Of a DNA stretch of 64,000 nt, positions 1-10,599 are shown in pieces. The notes under the pieces are model-generated. The model saw only the letters and a list, made by a program, of their open reading frames with translations, searched no databases and was not told where the DNA came from. The stretch's first letter is position 1. The number at the start of each line of letters is the position of its first letter. This DNA is from Sphaerulina vaccinii (lineage: Eukaryota > Ascomycota > Dothideomycetes > Mycosphaerellales > Mycosphaerellaceae): positions 1,736,001-1,800,000 of the forward strand of contig JAKUDP010000001.1 in assembly GCA_022570795.1 (NCBI GenBank), written 5' to 3'. Position numbers and translations under genes: made by a program.

Positions 1-625
1 TCGTATCCCATCTGCCGTCGGTTACCAGCCCACTCTTGCCATTGACATGGGTGGTATGCAAGAGCGTATCACAACCACCAAGAAGGGATCCATCACATCT
101 GTGCAGGCCGTCTACGTGCCCGCTGATGATTTGACTGATCCTGCCCCTGCCACCACCTTCGCTCACTTGGACGCCACCACTGTGCTTTCCCGTGGTATCT
201 CCGAGTTGGGTATCTACCCAGCTGTCGACCCTCTCGATTCCGCCTCCCGTATGCTTGACCCACGTATCATCGGACAGGACCACTACGACACCGCCCTCAA
301 GGTGCAGCAAATGCTCCAGGAGTACAAGTCGCTCCAGGATATCATTGCCATTCTTGGTATGGACGAACTTTCGGAACAGGACAAGCTTACCGTCGAGCGT
401 GCCCGTAAGATCCAGCGTTTCTTGAGCCAGCCTTTCACTGTCGCACAGGTATTCACTGGTATTGAGGGCAAGCTTGTTGACCTCAAGGAGACCATCAGCT
501 CCTTCAAAAAGATCATGGAGGGTGAGGGTGATGACCTCCCAGAAGGCGCCTTCTACATGGTTGGTGGTTTCGCAGATGCACAGGAGAAGGGCAAGAAGAT
601 CTTGGCAGACCTCGAGAAGTCATAG
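1..625 (+). CDS. ATP2: ATP synthase F1 beta subunit, mitochondrial (3' part only)
   Basis: This is the C-terminal part of the catalytic beta subunit of mitochondrial F1-ATPase, which makes ATP from ADP and phosphate in the matrix. The frame is open from base 2 to the TAG at 623-625 and reads about 207 residues. Visible hallmarks are the RIPSAVGYQPTLA segment, MGGMQERITTTKKGSITSVQA, the PATTFAHLDATTVLSR catalytic-site stretch, the DPLDS and GQDHY segments, and the helical C-terminus with the conserved DELSEQDK. The 5' half, including the Walker A motif and presequence, lies outside the window. No intron is seen in this part. It converges with the MTQ1-like gene. The ATG at 47 is internal and not a start. 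Confidence 0.97.
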   Translation, partial: RIPSAVGYQPTLAIDMGGMQERITTTKKGSITSVQAVYVPADDLTDPAPATTFAHLDATTVLSRGISELGIYPAVDPLDSASRMLDPRIIGQDHYDTALKVQQMLQEYKSLQDIIAILGMDELSEQDKLTVERARKIQRFLSQPFTVAQVFTGIEGKLVDLKETISSFKKIMEGEGDDLPEGAFYMVGGFADAQEKGKKILADLEKS

Positions 626-1037
626 ATGGCTAAAGGCTCTGGGACAGATGGTTGATGAAGCTTTCTAGCGCTACTGTACAGTCTACAAGCGCCAGGGAGA
701 GCAACATCTAGTAGAGTTGCTTGTACTGTAGATCTTCGAAAGCGTTTCCTTTGTCACGTGCATTTGCATGGAGTGACGATATCACATATTCACATCTCTA
801 CTGACTTAAGGTCATCAGATCATCTCCGGATGACAAGAGAGGCTGCAATACACTATCTGCTCATCGGGATGCATGGAGTTCAGCAGAGAGTGGAGGAATT
901 CAAGTCCATAGAGAGGCTTTGAGTCTTGGGGCCATCGTCTCTTAAGCAACCACCAACATCGCGGCGTCTTCGGTGAAGTATACTGGTAAAGGTTCTGCTA
1001 ACATATGTGGATCAGGTTCCATGTCAGATTCCCTGTT
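626..1037. other. Intergenic, between two convergent stop codons
   Basis: About 410 bp between convergent stop codons. It should hold the 3' UTRs of ATP2 and of the minus-strand methyltransferase. I see no convincing ORF, RNA gene or repeat. Confidence 0.6.
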
Positions 1038-2286
1038 TTATAGATTGAGCAGCTTCTCAGCACCAGCGCGATACGCAAAAATGGATCTCGGTTGGCCTCT
1101 TCCACGCAAAAGCACATGATGACCATCTATCGCGAAGACTTCTCCAGCTGAGTCTACTGCCGGCTCGTCTCGCCATATCTCAACCTTGTCCCAGATACCT
1201 CGTTGTAAAGTCTTGGTGGCCACTCTGACAGCTTGCTCTGTATCTCCAACTTCGAATAACAAGACTTTAGCCTGCACGCGCTCCGCAATGTCGAGAAGTC
1301 TAGGATAGAACATATCGCCCACATCCGCGTCTGAGAGCTTATCAGACTCGTTTGCTGGTGGAACTAGAGCCTGTATTGGCTCGTACTCCCTGACAGATCG
1401 TGCTGTGGTGCTCAGGAACTGTCGTGGGCTGATATAAGGCGGGTTCGAGATCAATATGTCGAAGATTGGGGTTGCCTCGCCATCGATGCGAGCGAGTGCT
1501 TGCATCAGGGGCAGAGGTCCGCAGTTTTCTTCCTCGCTTGAAGTACCGGTGTCGTCCTTGAGGATATCGGCTTGGACATATCCTGTGCTTTGCAACGACT
1601 TCATTCGTGCCTTGCTGTTGGAGAGCTGCTTGCCTTGTCGAGCAATTTGGTGAATGAGGTTCTCTCTTGCTAAGCTCAATGCCTCACTTGATATATCAAC
1701 TCCAATGAGATCGAGTGTAGCATCGTTTCGTGCGTAGTACTCGTGGTGGAATAGTAATGGTATGCAACCTGTGCCTGCATCACATAGGCATCAGTACCTC
1801 CTCAGACTTGAGGCCATTATGTTTGAAATTGTCGTGCATACCCGTACACAAATCAAGGACTCGCAGATCCTTTTCATCGTCTCTGCTCGATTTCCAGTCA
1901 CAAATGAGACTGGCTAGATGAGAAGTAGATGCTGCTGTCTCCGGTCTGAACACAAAATTAGATTTTCTGCACCTATATAGGGGTGTCTAGTCTTTCTACC
2001 TTGGGATGAGGACACCAGCTCGAACGCGAATCTCCAACCTGCCAAAGAACTCAGAACCGAGAACGTATTGCAATGGCTCACCATGTGCTCGACGTATGAC
2101 CAGGTTCTTCAGAAGACCTCCCGGGTTGTGGTGTTCGGTTTGTTGTGAGACTGCAATAGCGTGTTGTCTAAGCCATCTGAGCTCGTTGCGAGCGGAGGCG
2201 ATATCTCGACAGGCGGGCAGAAGTGATAGTAAAGTCTTGCTAGTTGCTCGAGCCTGCCAGATGTCTCGCGGTCGAATGCGTGGCAT
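1038..2286 (-). CDS. MTQ1: HemK/PrmC-type glutamine N5-methyltransferase, probably mitochondrial (three exons)
   Basis: The family methylates the glutamine of the GGQ motif of release factors. The N-terminal helical domain plus methyltransferase domain fits the mitochondrial Mtq1/PrmC branch. I read exons 2286-2000, 1945-1842 and 1774-1038 on the minus strand, giving 375 aa, with introns of 54 and 67 bp (GT-AG). The joins restore LIPRPETA and LDLCTGTGCIPL (SAM motif I, about residues 125-135). The catalytic NPPYISP motif is near residue 241. GEPLQYVLGSEFFG in exon 1 is the typical PrmC linker. The N-terminus is Arg-rich (MPRIRPRDIW), compatible with mitochondrial import, which is inference. 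A Ser/Glu-rich insertion of about 25 residues lies just before the NPPY strand. Confidence 0.85.
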
Positions 2287-2569
2287 CGATGAGGCGCTGG
2301 GGGCCTTGTGGAAGTGAATGCGTGCGTGTCTCTACTGCCTGATTGCTCCTTCATTCAGGTGTGGGGCTCTGTTGTCATCCATGGATGCTTCACTACCTTA
2401 CTCTCTTTGCGCGTGCACAACCACATTTACAACAACCACCTTTGAAATCTCCAATAGCTTCAGACCGAGATACTTACTACTATCTTGTCTCCGAGCACAG
2501 TCCACGCCACTGCAGCAGCATCTACAGTTCTCCAACCAAAGCGCCACCAGCGCGAGCTACTCGCCCACC

Positions 2570-3919
2570 ATGAAGCTCACTTTCAAGGACTTGTAAGATC
2601 GCCGTGGCCGATTACATGTCAATGGCTTGTGTACTAACGAAGTAACAGGAAGCAGCAGAAGTTCACGATCGAGGCGGAACCCAGCGAAACCATCGGCGCA
2701 GTGAAGGCAAAGATCAGTGCAGAGAAGGGCTGGGATCCATCGACGCAGAAGCTCATCTATTCGGGCAAGATATTGCAGGATGACAACACCATCGAGTCGT
2801 ATAAGATCGAAGAGAAAGGTTTCATCGTCTGCATGACCTCCAAGGTAGTCGAGTTCTTATGCGCACACCAAGGATTGTGACCGAGCTGACAGAGAATAGC
2901 CCAAAGCCGCACCTACGAAACCAGCTGAGCCTGCGACTCCCGCCAAAGCAGTAACAGGCACTCCCGCTCCTCCAGCAGCACCAGCACATGTCGCGTCCTC
3001 CACCTCACAACCGCCGGCTACCCCCTCTCCAGCACCTGCCTCCACTGCAGCTTCGAACGAGGATCGATCATTCAATGACCCATCTGCGCTTGCCATGGGC
3101 GAGCAGCGAACCGCAGCCATCGCAGGAATGGAGGCCATGGGCTTTCCTCGTGATCAGATCGATGCCGCGATGCGCGCCGCATTCTTCAACCCAGATCGTG
3201 CCGTCGAATACCTTCTGAACGGGATACCCGAGAGCGCTCGTCAAGACCAGCGTGCCGCAGCAGCGTCCCCTCAGCCGGCGCAGACACAAGGGCAACAACC
3301 AGCAGCCGCGACAGGGACAGAAGCTGCTCCACAGCAGGGCTCCGATGAGCCAGTCAATCTATTTGAGGCTGCTGCACAAGCTGGCGGAGGTGGACGAGGA
3401 GGAGCTGGTGCTAGAGGCGCCGGCGACCTTGGTGCTGCACTTGGTGGTGGCCGAGGTGGTGCCCAAGGAGGTCAAACAGAGGCATCGCAGCTCGACTTCC
3501 TGCGCAACAACCCACAATTCCAGCAGTTGCGAACTGTTGTTCAGCAACAGCCTCAGATGCTTGAGCCCATTCTCCAGCAGGTAGCAGCTGGCAATCCACA
3601 ACTTGCACAGATCATTACGCAAAATCCGGAGGCATTCATGCAGCTCCTTGCCGAGGACGCTGGCGATGATGTGGCACTTCCGCCTGGTGCACAGGAGATT
3701 AGTGTGACTGTGGAAGAGCGTGAGGCTATCGAACGTGTAAGTGTCTGCAAAAGGACTTCAAGCGTATCACAATCACTGACATTTTTATTCCAGCTGTGCC
3801 GTCTCGGATTCGAGCGAGACTTGGTCGTGCAGGCCTACTTCGCATGCGACAAGAATGAGGAGTTGGCTGCCAACTTCTTGTTCGATCAGCCTGATGAGCC
3901 TGATGAGCCGGGTGCGTAA
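2570..3919 (+). CDS. RAD23: Rad23 UBL-UBA ubiquitin receptor / nucleotide excision repair factor (four exons)
   Basis: Rad23 partners Rad4 in damage recognition and shuttles ubiquitylated proteins to the proteasome. Exons are 2570-2592, 2649-2844, 2900-3736 and 3794-3919; all junctions are GT-AG and in frame, giving 393 aa, close to the yeast length. Domains in order: UBL at residues 1-75 (MKLTFKDLKQQKF start), a Pro/Ala-rich linker, UBA1 near 138-185 (GMEAMGFPRDQIDAAMRAA), the Rad4-binding/STI1-like helix bundle near 270-325 (LDFLRNNPQFQQLR), and UBA2 near 345-385 (LGFERDLVVQAYFACDKNEE). The last intron sits just before the UBA2 core. A Gly-rich stretch separates UBA1 from the STI1-like region. 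Confidence 0.95.
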
Positions 3920-5037
3920 AGTCTTTAGCATTCACCTGCAATGTAGATGGGAGGGACTGTGAAGGTCAAGATCGCGCACTATGAAAGCGAGCACGGGTCA
4001 TGATTGACAACGAAACCGTTTGCATATTACGCATACCTCAGCTGGGCTGCGTAAACTCGTGGCAGCTTTCCACAGGAGAGCTTATTGCTTTCACTACTAC
4101 TGTAAATAGCGTGCTATGAGTAAAGAGACACACTACAGTAATCTGCGAGTGTCACTGAATGAGAATGATCAAATCTTGCCTCAGCCTTACTATCGAAGCT
4201 ATCGAAGCCAGTGCCAAGATCGTCCAGTATATCCTGTCCACCATTTCCATAGAGGATTTGGCATAATTCGATGGTTTTCAGCCTCTATTGGCAAATGTGC
4301 ATGATCCAGTGAAGAAATGATTTATTTGTCCTCCAGCACTCCCACATTCACTTGAGACAACCGATCGCATGAGGTCTGTAAGGTCTGTAGTCTAAGCGTC
4401 TCCTGATTGGCCATGGTGGACACGGCTTTAGACTTGATCCTCACAACATCCTCGAAGAGTAAACCACAATCAATGCCCAAGGCTGTCTTGCAATTCGCAA
4501 CTGCTGGCGCCAAACGATGGCACCGTCAGAAATCTTCATTCACCTTTGATCGTTGCGAGCGCAGAGTTACGCCTCGATTTGTCCTTCTTTAACAGAACAA
4601 GCACAGCCAACCCCCATCATCAACGAAAACAAGACTGTGCCAACAACGACAATCGAACTGGCGCATTCGCGCAACTGCTTGGGAACACATCGCCAGAGGT
4701 ACGTTACCAGTCTATGACCATGCATACTTCCGTGGACCTGCTTCGATCACGTTAATGATCCGGCGCATTTCCGCCCGGACATCGACTTGGAAGGCGAACA
4801 AGAAAAGCGACTCAACACTCGTCGCTCCATACAGCCTTCGAATGCACGGGGTTATCAACAGATCTGATTTACTCTCTGTGATTCAGTTTTGATCGATATC
4901 CGACGCAAAGCAGGCACTGTATGGAAGCATTTTCTCACAACTTTATCCTTGTGGCAGCAAACCCTCTCGACTTCCAAATTGTCTACTAAACCCGAACATC
5001 AGTGGAACTATTGCTGACAGCGGATAAAGGCTTCGAA
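3920..5037. other. Intergenic, RAD23 3' side and leader of the next gene
   Basis: About 1.1 kb. It contains only short overlapping frames of 60-70 codons on both strands without family resemblance or splice context. It presumably carries the RAD23 terminator and the promoter and 5' leader of the gene at 5038. Confidence 0.5.
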
Positions 5038-8000
5038 ATGAGTCCCAGAACGCAAGATGCGCTGAGCCGTAAGCCGGGCGGCAAAGGTCGATTCGATCCC
5101 TCGGAGCCTCTGCACATGACTACAAGACATGCTGCTGCACGCAATGGACGCCCACGTGGAAGTTCCTCTATCAATGGCTCCATTGATGATGAGGAAAGCC
5201 GGCGCAGTTCTTTAGATGATGTTCAACAACCAACAGCACACAACCTTTCCTCGCCCAATGGTAGGCGCATTTCTGGAGAGTCTGATCGCAGCGCCAACTA
5301 TCGAAACCAGTCATCTGCATCTTCAGCTGCTGTTAACAGGATGTCGAAAACTGTCTCGAGCCTACTGACATCGCCCTCACAACATCCCGATGTACAGATG
5401 CCACAATCGCCTTCGAGAAAACGGAAGCGGACTTACAGCCCTCCATTGATCACTCAATCTCTCAACACAAACACGAATCCGGCCATTCTACTGAGTACTA
5501 CCAAGGAAGACGTCGATACATTCGATGAAGTGATTGTTATGGTGCCTGATGATCATCTGTCCGATCGAGTATCAGCAGGTAGCTCAAGCGGTCAGGATGC
5601 CGAGCATTATATGGCAGCCACACAGTCTACTGAAGTCACACCTGCCGGAACTCCAATGGCATCGGAGCCAGTATCACCAGTGTCGGATGAGACGAATCCT
5701 ACTTCTCGTTATTCTAGGAAGCACGTGGATGTAGTCATGGCTGATCTTGATGTTCCTGGTGGCGAAGACGAACTCGACGATATCGACCAGGATGAGGCAC
5801 CCGTTGTTGCAGAGGATGTCGACGATGTTGCAGATCTTGAAGATGACGAAGATCCAGCTACAGCAGGTCCTCGGAAACGCTTGACAGGACGTCGTCGAGT
5901 AGATCATCATGAAACTGAAGTCGAAGCTGCCATGCGAAGGCAGCTGCAGCTCAAATCTGCATATCGATCAATTGCGCGTGCATTGAAGCCTGTATTGGCA
6001 GAGATTGCCTCAAAGACTGTGGAGGAGTTGGAGTCGGATCCGATGAAACATCAGCAAGTGATCGAGTACGAAAAGCAACGTGGAATCCAACAGCTCCTGG
6101 ATGCAGCGCTCGCGGATCGGAAGCGTAAACTGGAACTCCAGGTCAAGCATACTCGAGAGCAACTGAAAGGCAGATTTGTGGGAGAGAGAGCTGCGCTTAT
6201 CAATCTGTGCCAGAATCAGGTCCAGATGAGACGTGAGACAGCTGAGGATCAGGTGCTTCTTGACATCCTTCACAGAAGGCGAGAGATACGTCGCGAGCAG
6301 GGCAGGTATGAAGATGCAACAGACGATGAGGACGGAAACGTTCTGTTACAACCCAAGCATACGGACCATCGAGCTACCAGAGGGCCGCCGATAGAACCAG
6401 AGTACGAAAGCCGAAGCAGACTCGGCTTGGATCTGGAGCGCACGCTTCAGCATATGGAACGCCGCTTCGACATGAGCCAAGTGATTGAGGAAATGGAAGA
6501 GATCGCTCGGTTTGATGAACGCTTTACAGTATTGGACACTACTGCTCGTGATGCTGCCCAGGCACAGCGTGAGAGCGTACATAACGTCAATGCCCTGGTC
6601 GATGCAGCTACAGAAGTGGACAGGAGAGCTGCAGAAGCGGCAAGGAGAGCTGCAGAAGCTGAAAGGATCGCAAAAATTCCGATCATCCCCAACGAGCAAG
6701 CCGTTGCGCTACAGATATTGGGTGAAATTGCTTCAAACAATGATCCCAGGACGACGGCACCACTACCTGCGCAATCACGTCAATTGGGCGAGCCATTCGC
6801 GTTTGAGAAGCCACAGATGCGGCCTCCAACAGCTCCTCAGCGTGCACCGCCCGAGTTCGCATTGCATCAGCGAGCGACGCCGCAAATGTCGCCTGGTACA
6901 GAACAGTTTTTGAAGGATTCCTTACCGTCAATGCCGTCGCCTCATCGACATTCACGCCAGAGCAGCCACTCCGAGAGACCTTCATCCTTCTGTAGTACAG
7001 TAGCGCCATCGCCATCGCCGAGCAAGCAAGGACTGGCTGCTTACCCTCATATCAGGCAGATGCTGTTTCCCTCGATGATGAGTCCACCCAACAGACCTCG
7101 GTCACCACCACGTCAGCACATTCGGCATAACTCTCAAGATGCGGCTCGGCGTTATGATCAGCCTACTCAAGCAGCAGGTCATCACGTGCGACACCCATCA
7201 CGTGAATCACCGCAAGCTATGCGTTCTAGTCATCAAGGAGTAGAGGCGTCAACTCCAGGAGCTCAGAGTAGCGATGAAGCCCCTCGAGATGGATACCACC
7301 CCCCTCCTACCAGAGAATCAGGATCTCGCTCTGCTCTGCAAGTTGAGCGCGCAGTCTATGATCCCGCAAGAGACAGTCGAGCGAGAAGCGATCGACACAT
7401 TGAATCTGCAGAGGACAACTTTGGCCCACGCGCAGAGCCTCGTACCAGCCAACCATTGCCAATGCATGATACGAAACATGGACCTCCTCGCAATGATCTC
7501 TACGCACAGACTCATAGTCAGATCGAGAGACCCGAACAAGTCGAGACCAGACCGCACTCTCCGATCCTCGCAGTGCAGAGATCACTCCAAGACGCTTCAC
7601 TCGAGCAGTCTTCTAGCGAAGGCGCAGCCGAGTCACAACCGAGAGAGAGCGAGCTAAACACTATCAGACAGATGGAAGAAGCGAATGAGGAGATTCAACC
7701 TACTAACACTCATTCACTGGCATCGTCACCCAATCCATCGACCACGACGGATGTAAGCGGTAGTCAAGATGGTGATCGTGGCCACTCTGGCCAGAGAGAT
7801 CGGAAGCGTCACATGAAGCTTAATAAGGCACAGCGTCACGGTCTCTCGCGAAAAACGCTCAGAGAGCAGAATAAAGCTCAACAAAAGCGATCAGGCCAAG
7901 GCACGCTATCGCATGGGGAACAAGCAAGCCGAATGGGCCGTTTTCGTCTCGATAAGGACTCGCATAAGTCTGGATCTTTCACATCTCGCATGCCCACGGG

Positions 8001-8538
8001 CACACCCCAATCAGCGCATCGCGGACCCGACTTGCCATATGCAGCGCTGCCATCATATAACCAGCATGCACCACAACCTCCATTCCCACCAGCATACGGT
8101 CCACATCCACCACACTTTGACCATCCTGACTCACGTCATCCACATCGCAACAGTCTGCCAGGTGGAGGAGGCCCTATTCCGTGGTCACCGCCGTACGGAC
8201 CGGGCTATGGCCACCCTCATGGCTCAGCTGCTATGGGCCCTCCAACAGAGAGCTGGAGGGAAGGGCCTCCTGGAGCTATGCCACCTCACGCACTTGGTCC
8301 ACCTCCAGGACTCTCACGAACCTCTTCAGCCAATTCGCAGTACGGCGGTCCTACAATAGCGCCTGCACGCCCCGATCTAGGATACCCATTCGGCCCTGGG
8401 CCATCTGGTGGCAATCATCTTCCCGCCTTCGCACAGCAGCAGAGACATTCGGAGGGAAACGGAGGCAGGAGACGAACGCACAGCGATGTTCCTGGTAAAA
8501 CTAAGTGGCTGTCCTACGAGCCTAAACATAAACGGTAG
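5038..8538 (+). CDS. Large disordered protein with acidic stretch and central coiled coil; function unknown
   Basis: A single uninterrupted frame of 1,166 codons. I start it at the ATG at 5038 (MSPRTQDALS); the open frame extends upstream only through a GTG. The N-terminal ~230 residues are Ser/Pro-rich with a basic patch (PSRKRKRTY). Residues ~235-290 are strongly acidic. Residues ~300-430 form a charged helical region (MRRQLQLKSAYRSIARALKP onward), the best candidate for a folded domain. Residues ~520-540 carry an Ala/Arg/Glu coiled coil with a short internal duplication (RRAAEAARRAAEAER). The C-terminal half is Pro/His/Gln/Ser-rich and ends in a basic tail. Acidic plus basic low-complexity blocks suggest a nuclear scaffold or transcription co-regulator, but I do not recognise the family. 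The frame is clearly coding by length and by the absence of stops. Confidence 0.85.
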   Translation: MSPRTQDALSRKPGGKGRFDPSEPLHMTTRHAAARNGRPRGSSSINGSIDDEESRRSSLDDVQQPTAHNLSSPNGRRISGESDRSANYRNQSSASSAAVNRMSKTVSSLLTSPSQHPDVQMPQSPSRKRKRTYSPPLITQSLNTNTNPAILLSTTKEDVDTFDEVIVMVPDDHLSDRVSAGSSSGQDAEHYMAATQSTEVTPAGTPMASEPVSPVSDETNPTSRYSRKHVDVVMADLDVPGGEDELDDIDQDEAPVVAEDVDDVADLEDDEDPATAGPRKRLTGRRRVDHHETEVEAAMRRQLQLKSAYRSIARALKPVLAEIASKTVEELESDPMKHQQVIEYEKQRGIQQLLDAALADRKRKLELQVKHTREQLKGRFVGERAALINLCQNQVQMRRETAEDQVLLDILHRRREIRREQGRYEDATDDEDGNVLLQPKHTDHRATRGPPIEPEYESRSRLGLDLERTLQHMERRFDMSQVIEEMEEIARFDERFTVLDTTARDAAQAQRESVHNVNALVDAATEVDRRAAEAARRAAEAERIAKIPIIPNEQAVALQILGEIASNNDPRTTAPLPAQSRQLGEPFAFEKPQMRPPTAPQRAPPEFALHQRATPQMSPGTEQFLKDSLPSMPSPHRHSRQSSHSERPSSFCSTVAPSPSPSKQGLAAYPHIRQMLFPSMMSPPNRPRSPPRQHIRHNSQDAARRYDQPTQAAGHHVRHPSRESPQAMRSSHQGVEASTPGAQSSDEAPRDGYHPPPTRESGSRSALQVERAVYDPARDSRARSDRHIESAEDNFGPRAEPRTSQPLPMHDTKHGPPRNDLYAQTHSQIERPEQVETRPHSPILAVQRSLQDASLEQSSSEGAAESQPRESELNTIRQMEEANEEIQPTNTHSLASSPNPSTTTDVSGSQDGDRGHSGQRDRKRHMKLNKAQRHGLSRKTLREQNKAQQKRSGQGTLSHGEQASRMGRFRLDKDSHKSGSFTSRMPTGTPQSAHRGPDLPYAALPSYNQHAPQPPFPPAYGPHPPHFDHPDSRHPHRNSLPGGGGPIPWSPPYGPGYGHPHGSAAMGPPTESWREGPPGAMPPHALGPPPGLSRTSSANSQYGGPTIAPARPDLGYPFGPGPSGGNHLPAFAQQQRHSEGNGGRRRTHSDVPGKTKWLSYEPKHKR

Positions 8539-9537
8539 CGATCTTGATAATGTTTGATAGATCAGTACCAGGACCGATCGCTCCAGAGCAGAGCAGAGCA
8601 GAGCGAACGATTTCAGCTCATGGGATAGTTAGCAGCTGTATTACCGACATTCGTCTTATACTACGGCCTTGACCTCTTTTCCACTAGATCTTGCATAGTA
8701 GTGACAGCCGTATGCAGTCAACCACATCTCTCATCTTCTCCTTATGCAATGCACAAAAGTAGCATAGATCCGGAATCAAGCGTTTGGTTCGCCATCCTTC
8801 CCGTGCACGGGTACCTGCATGTGCTTAAATAGAAGATCCGGCGCCTGTAAGTCGAACATGATCGCAAGTGTGAGAGCTGAGCCCGAGCGACGCCAGTTCT
8901 GAGAGCCAGAGTGGCTGCTATTATTACTTATACCACACCTGATAGTACAGAAGTAGGCGGCTCTTGTGTGAGTGCTTGTTCGGAGGTTTCTCGATTGCAG
9001 ACGATCGATCAAGCTAGCCGGGTCGGTGCAATGTAATTGGCTTGTCGCAACTTTAGATTGGAGTGCACAGGTGCACAGGTGCTCATTTCCCAAATGCATC
9101 CCGGCATGCCGAGCGGAGGCTCGAGAGAAACAACTCCAACCCTCGAGACATTCTTCCGTACAACGACACAAGCGTGCGCGACGTTTGAGCTCTACCACGG
9201 GCTCGTCCATTCCTTCGAACCAGCAACCGGCACTTCACTCTTTCAGTGCCGCGTACTCACATTCGTTTCGAAACTTGGGGGATCTAATCGCAGGTATGTT
9301 GAACTGCGTTGACCCCGGCGCTTGTATCAGCGAGGACAGCAGTGATCTCGTCGTCGCCGGAGGACACGAGATGCGATTCGATCGTCTGCCAGATGGCTGA
9401 CGCACATGTGCTATGCAGATTCCACACTCCAGCAGCACAGTAACGCAACACAAATCCGCACGACAACTTGAACATAGCATCTTCTTCCCAAGCAGGAACG
9501 ACCGAATGCCATTGCTATAGAGCCAGCCTCTACCAAT
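8539..9537. other. Intergenic, no gene recognised
   Basis: About 1 kb between two plus-strand genes. A 144-codon frame on the minus strand (8776-9210) has Cys/Ser/His-rich, non-conserved-looking composition, and I do not accept it. The region likely holds a 3' UTR and a promoter. Confidence 0.5.
8585..8604. repeat. Short tandem repeat, unit AGAGC
   Basis: Four consecutive copies of a 5-bp unit about 50 bp after the stop codon of the large upstream gene, so probably in its 3' UTR. No function is evident. Confidence 0.7.
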
Positions 9538-10095
9538 ATGCTCAACACTCTTATACGCCGAGCCGGCGGCGTACCAGATCGCACGATGATCAATCTTCTC
9601 GTCGTGTTACTGGTACTTCTATGTGTCGCTCTTTTTCTCGTGGCTGGACTACTATACCTACGCTACCGCCGAAGAGCGCGTAAGCAGAATGCGACTCTTC
9701 CCCCTTACGACGACGAGGAAAAGCGCCACTCCTCGATATCAACAACCTCATCTTCTTCGCACCGCCGGGTCATGGTTCGACCGCAGGAGTCGGTCTATGT
9801 CTACCAAGAGAAGCAGAACTTGATCGAAAACTCAAGCAGTCCACCGCCTAGCCCTCTGCCTGAGATTCACATTACATTTCCCGAAGAGTACGACGATTCT
9901 GGCAAGCGAACATCTGGTCGCGTAGTCGTCGTTCGTGTCGGAGATAATGGCGTTGGACTTGAACCAGTCGAAGGACAATCCGAATATCGAACGGAGGACG
10001 ACAAGCGATTCGAGTCTCTGGACCTTGATCGCATCGGAGGCCTGGTGGAGAAAGCAAGGAATGCTTCAAGTTACGACAAGTATGAGAAGCTTTAG
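9538..10095 (+). CDS. Small single-pass membrane protein, function unknown
   Basis: 185 aa, single exon, starting at the ATG at 9538. A short N-terminus is followed by one hydrophobic helix at residues ~17-43 (INLLVVLLVLLCVALFLVAG), then a basic stop-transfer cluster (RYRRRARK), which predicts the C-terminal ~140 residues on the cytosolic side. The tail contains a Ser-rich block, Pro-rich SSPPPSPLPE, a possible beta segment (RVVVVRVGDNGVGLEP), and an ending LDLDRIGGLVEKARNASSYD that looks conserved-type rather than random. I do not recognise a named family. Possible roles such as membrane adaptor or organelle-contact protein are speculation. Confidence 0.75.
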   Translation: MLNTLIRRAGGVPDRTMINLLVVLLVLLCVALFLVAGLLYLRYRRRARKQNATLPPYDDEEKRHSSISTTSSSSHRRVMVRPQESVYVYQEKQNLIENSSSPPPSPLPEIHITFPEEYDDSGKRTSGRVVVVRVGDNGVGLEPVEGQSEYRTEDDKRFESLDLDRIGGLVEKARNASSYDKYEKL

Positions 10096-10599
10096 GAAAG
10101 ATGTGGAGGAAGACTGAAGGTGACTTACGACGATACGACTAAACTCTTTCGGCTCGTGCTCCCAACAGAAGAGCGCAAGCTCACGATTTGCACGAGCATG
10201 AGTCTGCCACTGTGTATTTTGTTTGTGGAAGAGAGACTGGCGCCTTTCTCTAGCAGTATGGGTCGTGCGCATCGATCGATGGTGCTCAGCAGTGCTGGAT
10301 CAGGACATAGGGCAGAGATCGATGAGCATAGATAATGTGTCTCTGCTGGCAGTACGCCTTTCTCGTGTGAACTGTACAATACCTACACATTGAACGTAGA
10401 CGCAATGTAAACCATTCACGATATATCTATGCCCATTCCTTTCGAGACCGATTTATCGCCGACTGGCGTCTCCGCGTTCTTCGTTCTTCCTTCTGATCGC
10501 GTCAACCTCCACATTGTCTTCCATTATTGTTACTGTCATCATGTCCTTCACTTCTCTCTTCATGCTTGCCTAATTCTCTCCTTTGTCCATAGACTCGCT
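10096..10599. other. Intergenic, promoter and leader side of GPI13
   Basis: About 500 bp between two plus-strand genes. The last 150 bp are pyrimidine-rich, as is common in fungal 5' leaders. No additional gene is seen. Confidence 0.5.

Noticed and set aside
6003..6330. Possible Sds3/Dep1-type histone deacetylase subunit domain in the large protein
   Set aside because: The charged helical block is superficially similar, but I could not see the signature residues of that family, so I did not name it.
8776..9210. 144-codon minus-strand frame
   Set aside because: Cys/Ser/Arg-rich, no recognised domain, overlapping frames on the other strand of similar length.
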